Shown here: positions 62,964-64,000 of the stretch, piece after piece
Layout of the letters: each line of letters starts with the position of its first letter
Position numbering within the stretch: position 1 is the first letter of the stretch
Assembly: GCA_963966185.1 (NCBI GenBank)
Contig: CAWZYM010000392.1
Location: forward strand, 1 to 64,000
DNA from: Rhabditoides inermis
Taxonomy: Eukaryota > Nematoda > Chromadorea > Rhabditida > Rhabditidae
Direction of reading: 5' to 3'
Length of the DNA stretch: 64,000 nucleotides
The notes under the pieces: model-generated
What the model was told of the DNA's origin: nothing
Seen by the model: the letters and a program-made list of their open reading frames with translations, nothing else
Database searches by the model: none
Made by a program: the position numbers and the translations under genes

Positions 62964-63986
62964 TTATATTTCTTTTGAGAAGAGTTTGTGAAGCGGTCCG
63001 TCGTCGCCGAATCGCTGAAATAGAGGGATGAATAATTGTAGAAAAATCTCACTTACTTGATAGAAGGCAGTGAGATCAGCAGATGTGACTAGACCGTCGT
63101 GATCGGAATCCAATTCCTAAAAAGTTGAGGTCAAGTGACTCTCTCGTTTGTCGTACCTGGAATACAGTGCTCGCCCTCTCCCGCACTGTGGCCCTGTTCA
63201 CTCGGCTGCCATCCCCACAGTCACTCGATAGAGAGAAGATGGAGCGAGTGAAAGACAGGAATGTCTGCAACAAAGAGTCATATGCGCATCCATGGAATGC
63301 TCACCTCGAATGTGAAGTGTGCCTGTCCTCCGGCGATGATCCTCATTGTCCAGGCGGCAGACGCGGCCGGAGACTGCCGATACAACAGAGAGAGACCCAG
63401 CAGCAGGTGCTCGAATGCCAGATTGGAGAGGAAGCATGAAGAGAACTCACTTCAAATGTGACCGTGTCTCCGTCGCGCGCGAATGCAGTGTATACTCTCT
63501 TTACGTACGCGTCTCCGCCCTAAATTTTTTACTATAAAATTTTTTTAACCCATTATTCTTACCTCAACAACAATAATGGACGCGATAAGCCGTCGGAAGT
63601 CTGACTCGCGCATTCGACCAGACGGACACTCCTAGAAAGACACGGAACTGACCACATATGGTTTCACTAGCTGACTCACATTCTTGAACTTTGCATACAT
63701 ATACTTGATCCACTTTCGTTCGAAGCCTGTGGTGAGAACTAGATCGCGGAGTCTTGGAGGGTGCAAGGAGACCTGTGTAGAATAGAGAGTGAGTGGGTGA
63801 GTGACTGAGAGAGATCGATAGAATAGACAGAGAGAAGAGATTACCTACCTCCCATTGATTATCGGTCATCTCGTCTTCATCCGCTGAAAGAGGGGTATTT
63901 ATTCGTAATACGTAAGCTACGTTAAAGGAACCTTCATTCTTGTAGCATATCTTGAACTGTAGTGCCCGGAGGGACCAGTAGAACCT
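62964..63986 (-). CDS. Neuronal-calcium-sensor-like EF-hand protein, partial (5' end outside window)
   Basis: Visible exons: 63932-63986, 63849-63883, 63680-63772, 63563-63631, 63451-63519, 63305-63409, 63157-63264, 63057-63116, 62964-63014; about 214 residues of the C-terminal part. The NCS/KChIP hallmark is present: TTGFERKWIKYMYAKFKNECPSG (taken in pieces), followed by a degenerate first pair of EF hands, FTFETFLSFTRSIFSL and an EF loop DSDHDGLVTSAD. That last loop keeps the calcium-binding Asp residues but ends in Asp rather than Glu; the others lack most ligands, so calcium binding is probably weak. The N-terminal region before it (RFYWSLRALQFKICYKNE) is longer than in typical NCS proteins; the myristoylation status cannot be seen. 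Confidence 0.8.
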
Positions 63987-64000
63987 CTGAAGGAGACGGT

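Overview
The window is nuclear DNA of a nematode, probably a free-living chromadorean. Genes are dense and carry many short introns (often 40-60 nt, with TTTCAG-type acceptors). Several genes match nematode-specific forms: a MEC-9-type Kunitz/EGF protein, an FSHR-1-type leucine-rich-repeat GPCR, an EGL-47-type gustatory-like receptor, a short N-terminally acylatable globin and an MLC-1/2-type myosin light chain. (CT)n/(GA)n microsatellites are very common, mostly in introns. No rRNA, tRNA or CRISPR was recognised. I rebuilt exon structures by hand from splice signals, reading frame and family similarity; reading-frame phases were checked across the exon junctions of the main genes.

Layout: 1-199, end of a non-LTR retrotransposon reverse transcriptase (-). 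513-6505, secreted alpha-amylase with an extra C-terminal domain (-). 9969-14907, NPY/NPF-like GPCR (+). 15350-16086, small secreted nematode protein (+). 16298-17399, 3-hydroxyanthranilate 3,4-dioxygenase (-). 17921-21855, carnitine palmitoyltransferase 1-like (-). 23057-26256, protein with five tandem pairs of C2H2 zinc fingers (-). 26556-28225, myosin regulatory light chain (-). 32385-35209, globin with two alternative acylatable N-termini (+). 36489-43605, LRR glycoprotein-hormone-type GPCR (+), with possible alternative 3' exons to 44240. 45442-48252, EGL-47/Gr-like receptor (+). 48562-54759, MEC-9-like protein (-) with an internal short isoform starting at 51599. 55177-59176, NO66-type ribosomal oxygenase (-). 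59395-61058, 26S proteasome ATPase Rpt2 (-). 61354-62726, THAP-domain protein (+). 62964-63986 and beyond, neuronal-calcium-sensor-like EF-hand protein (-), cut by the window end.

How they relate: most genes are independent housekeeping or neuronal genes. Three context signals stand out. (1) The block LRR-GPCR / Gr-like receptor / mec-9 keeps, as I recall it, the order of three consecutive C. elegans genes (fshr-1, egl-47, mec-9). (2) rpt2 and NO66 are tandem, with a short gap holding AATAAA and a T-rich acceptor abutting the second ATG, as in a trans-spliced operon. (3) rpt2 and the THAP gene diverge from a 295-bp spacer.

The most novel-looking items are the five-fold zinc-finger-pair repeat protein, the globin with two separate first exons that both encode an N-myristoylation motif, and a 26-bp-arm palindrome inside an intron.
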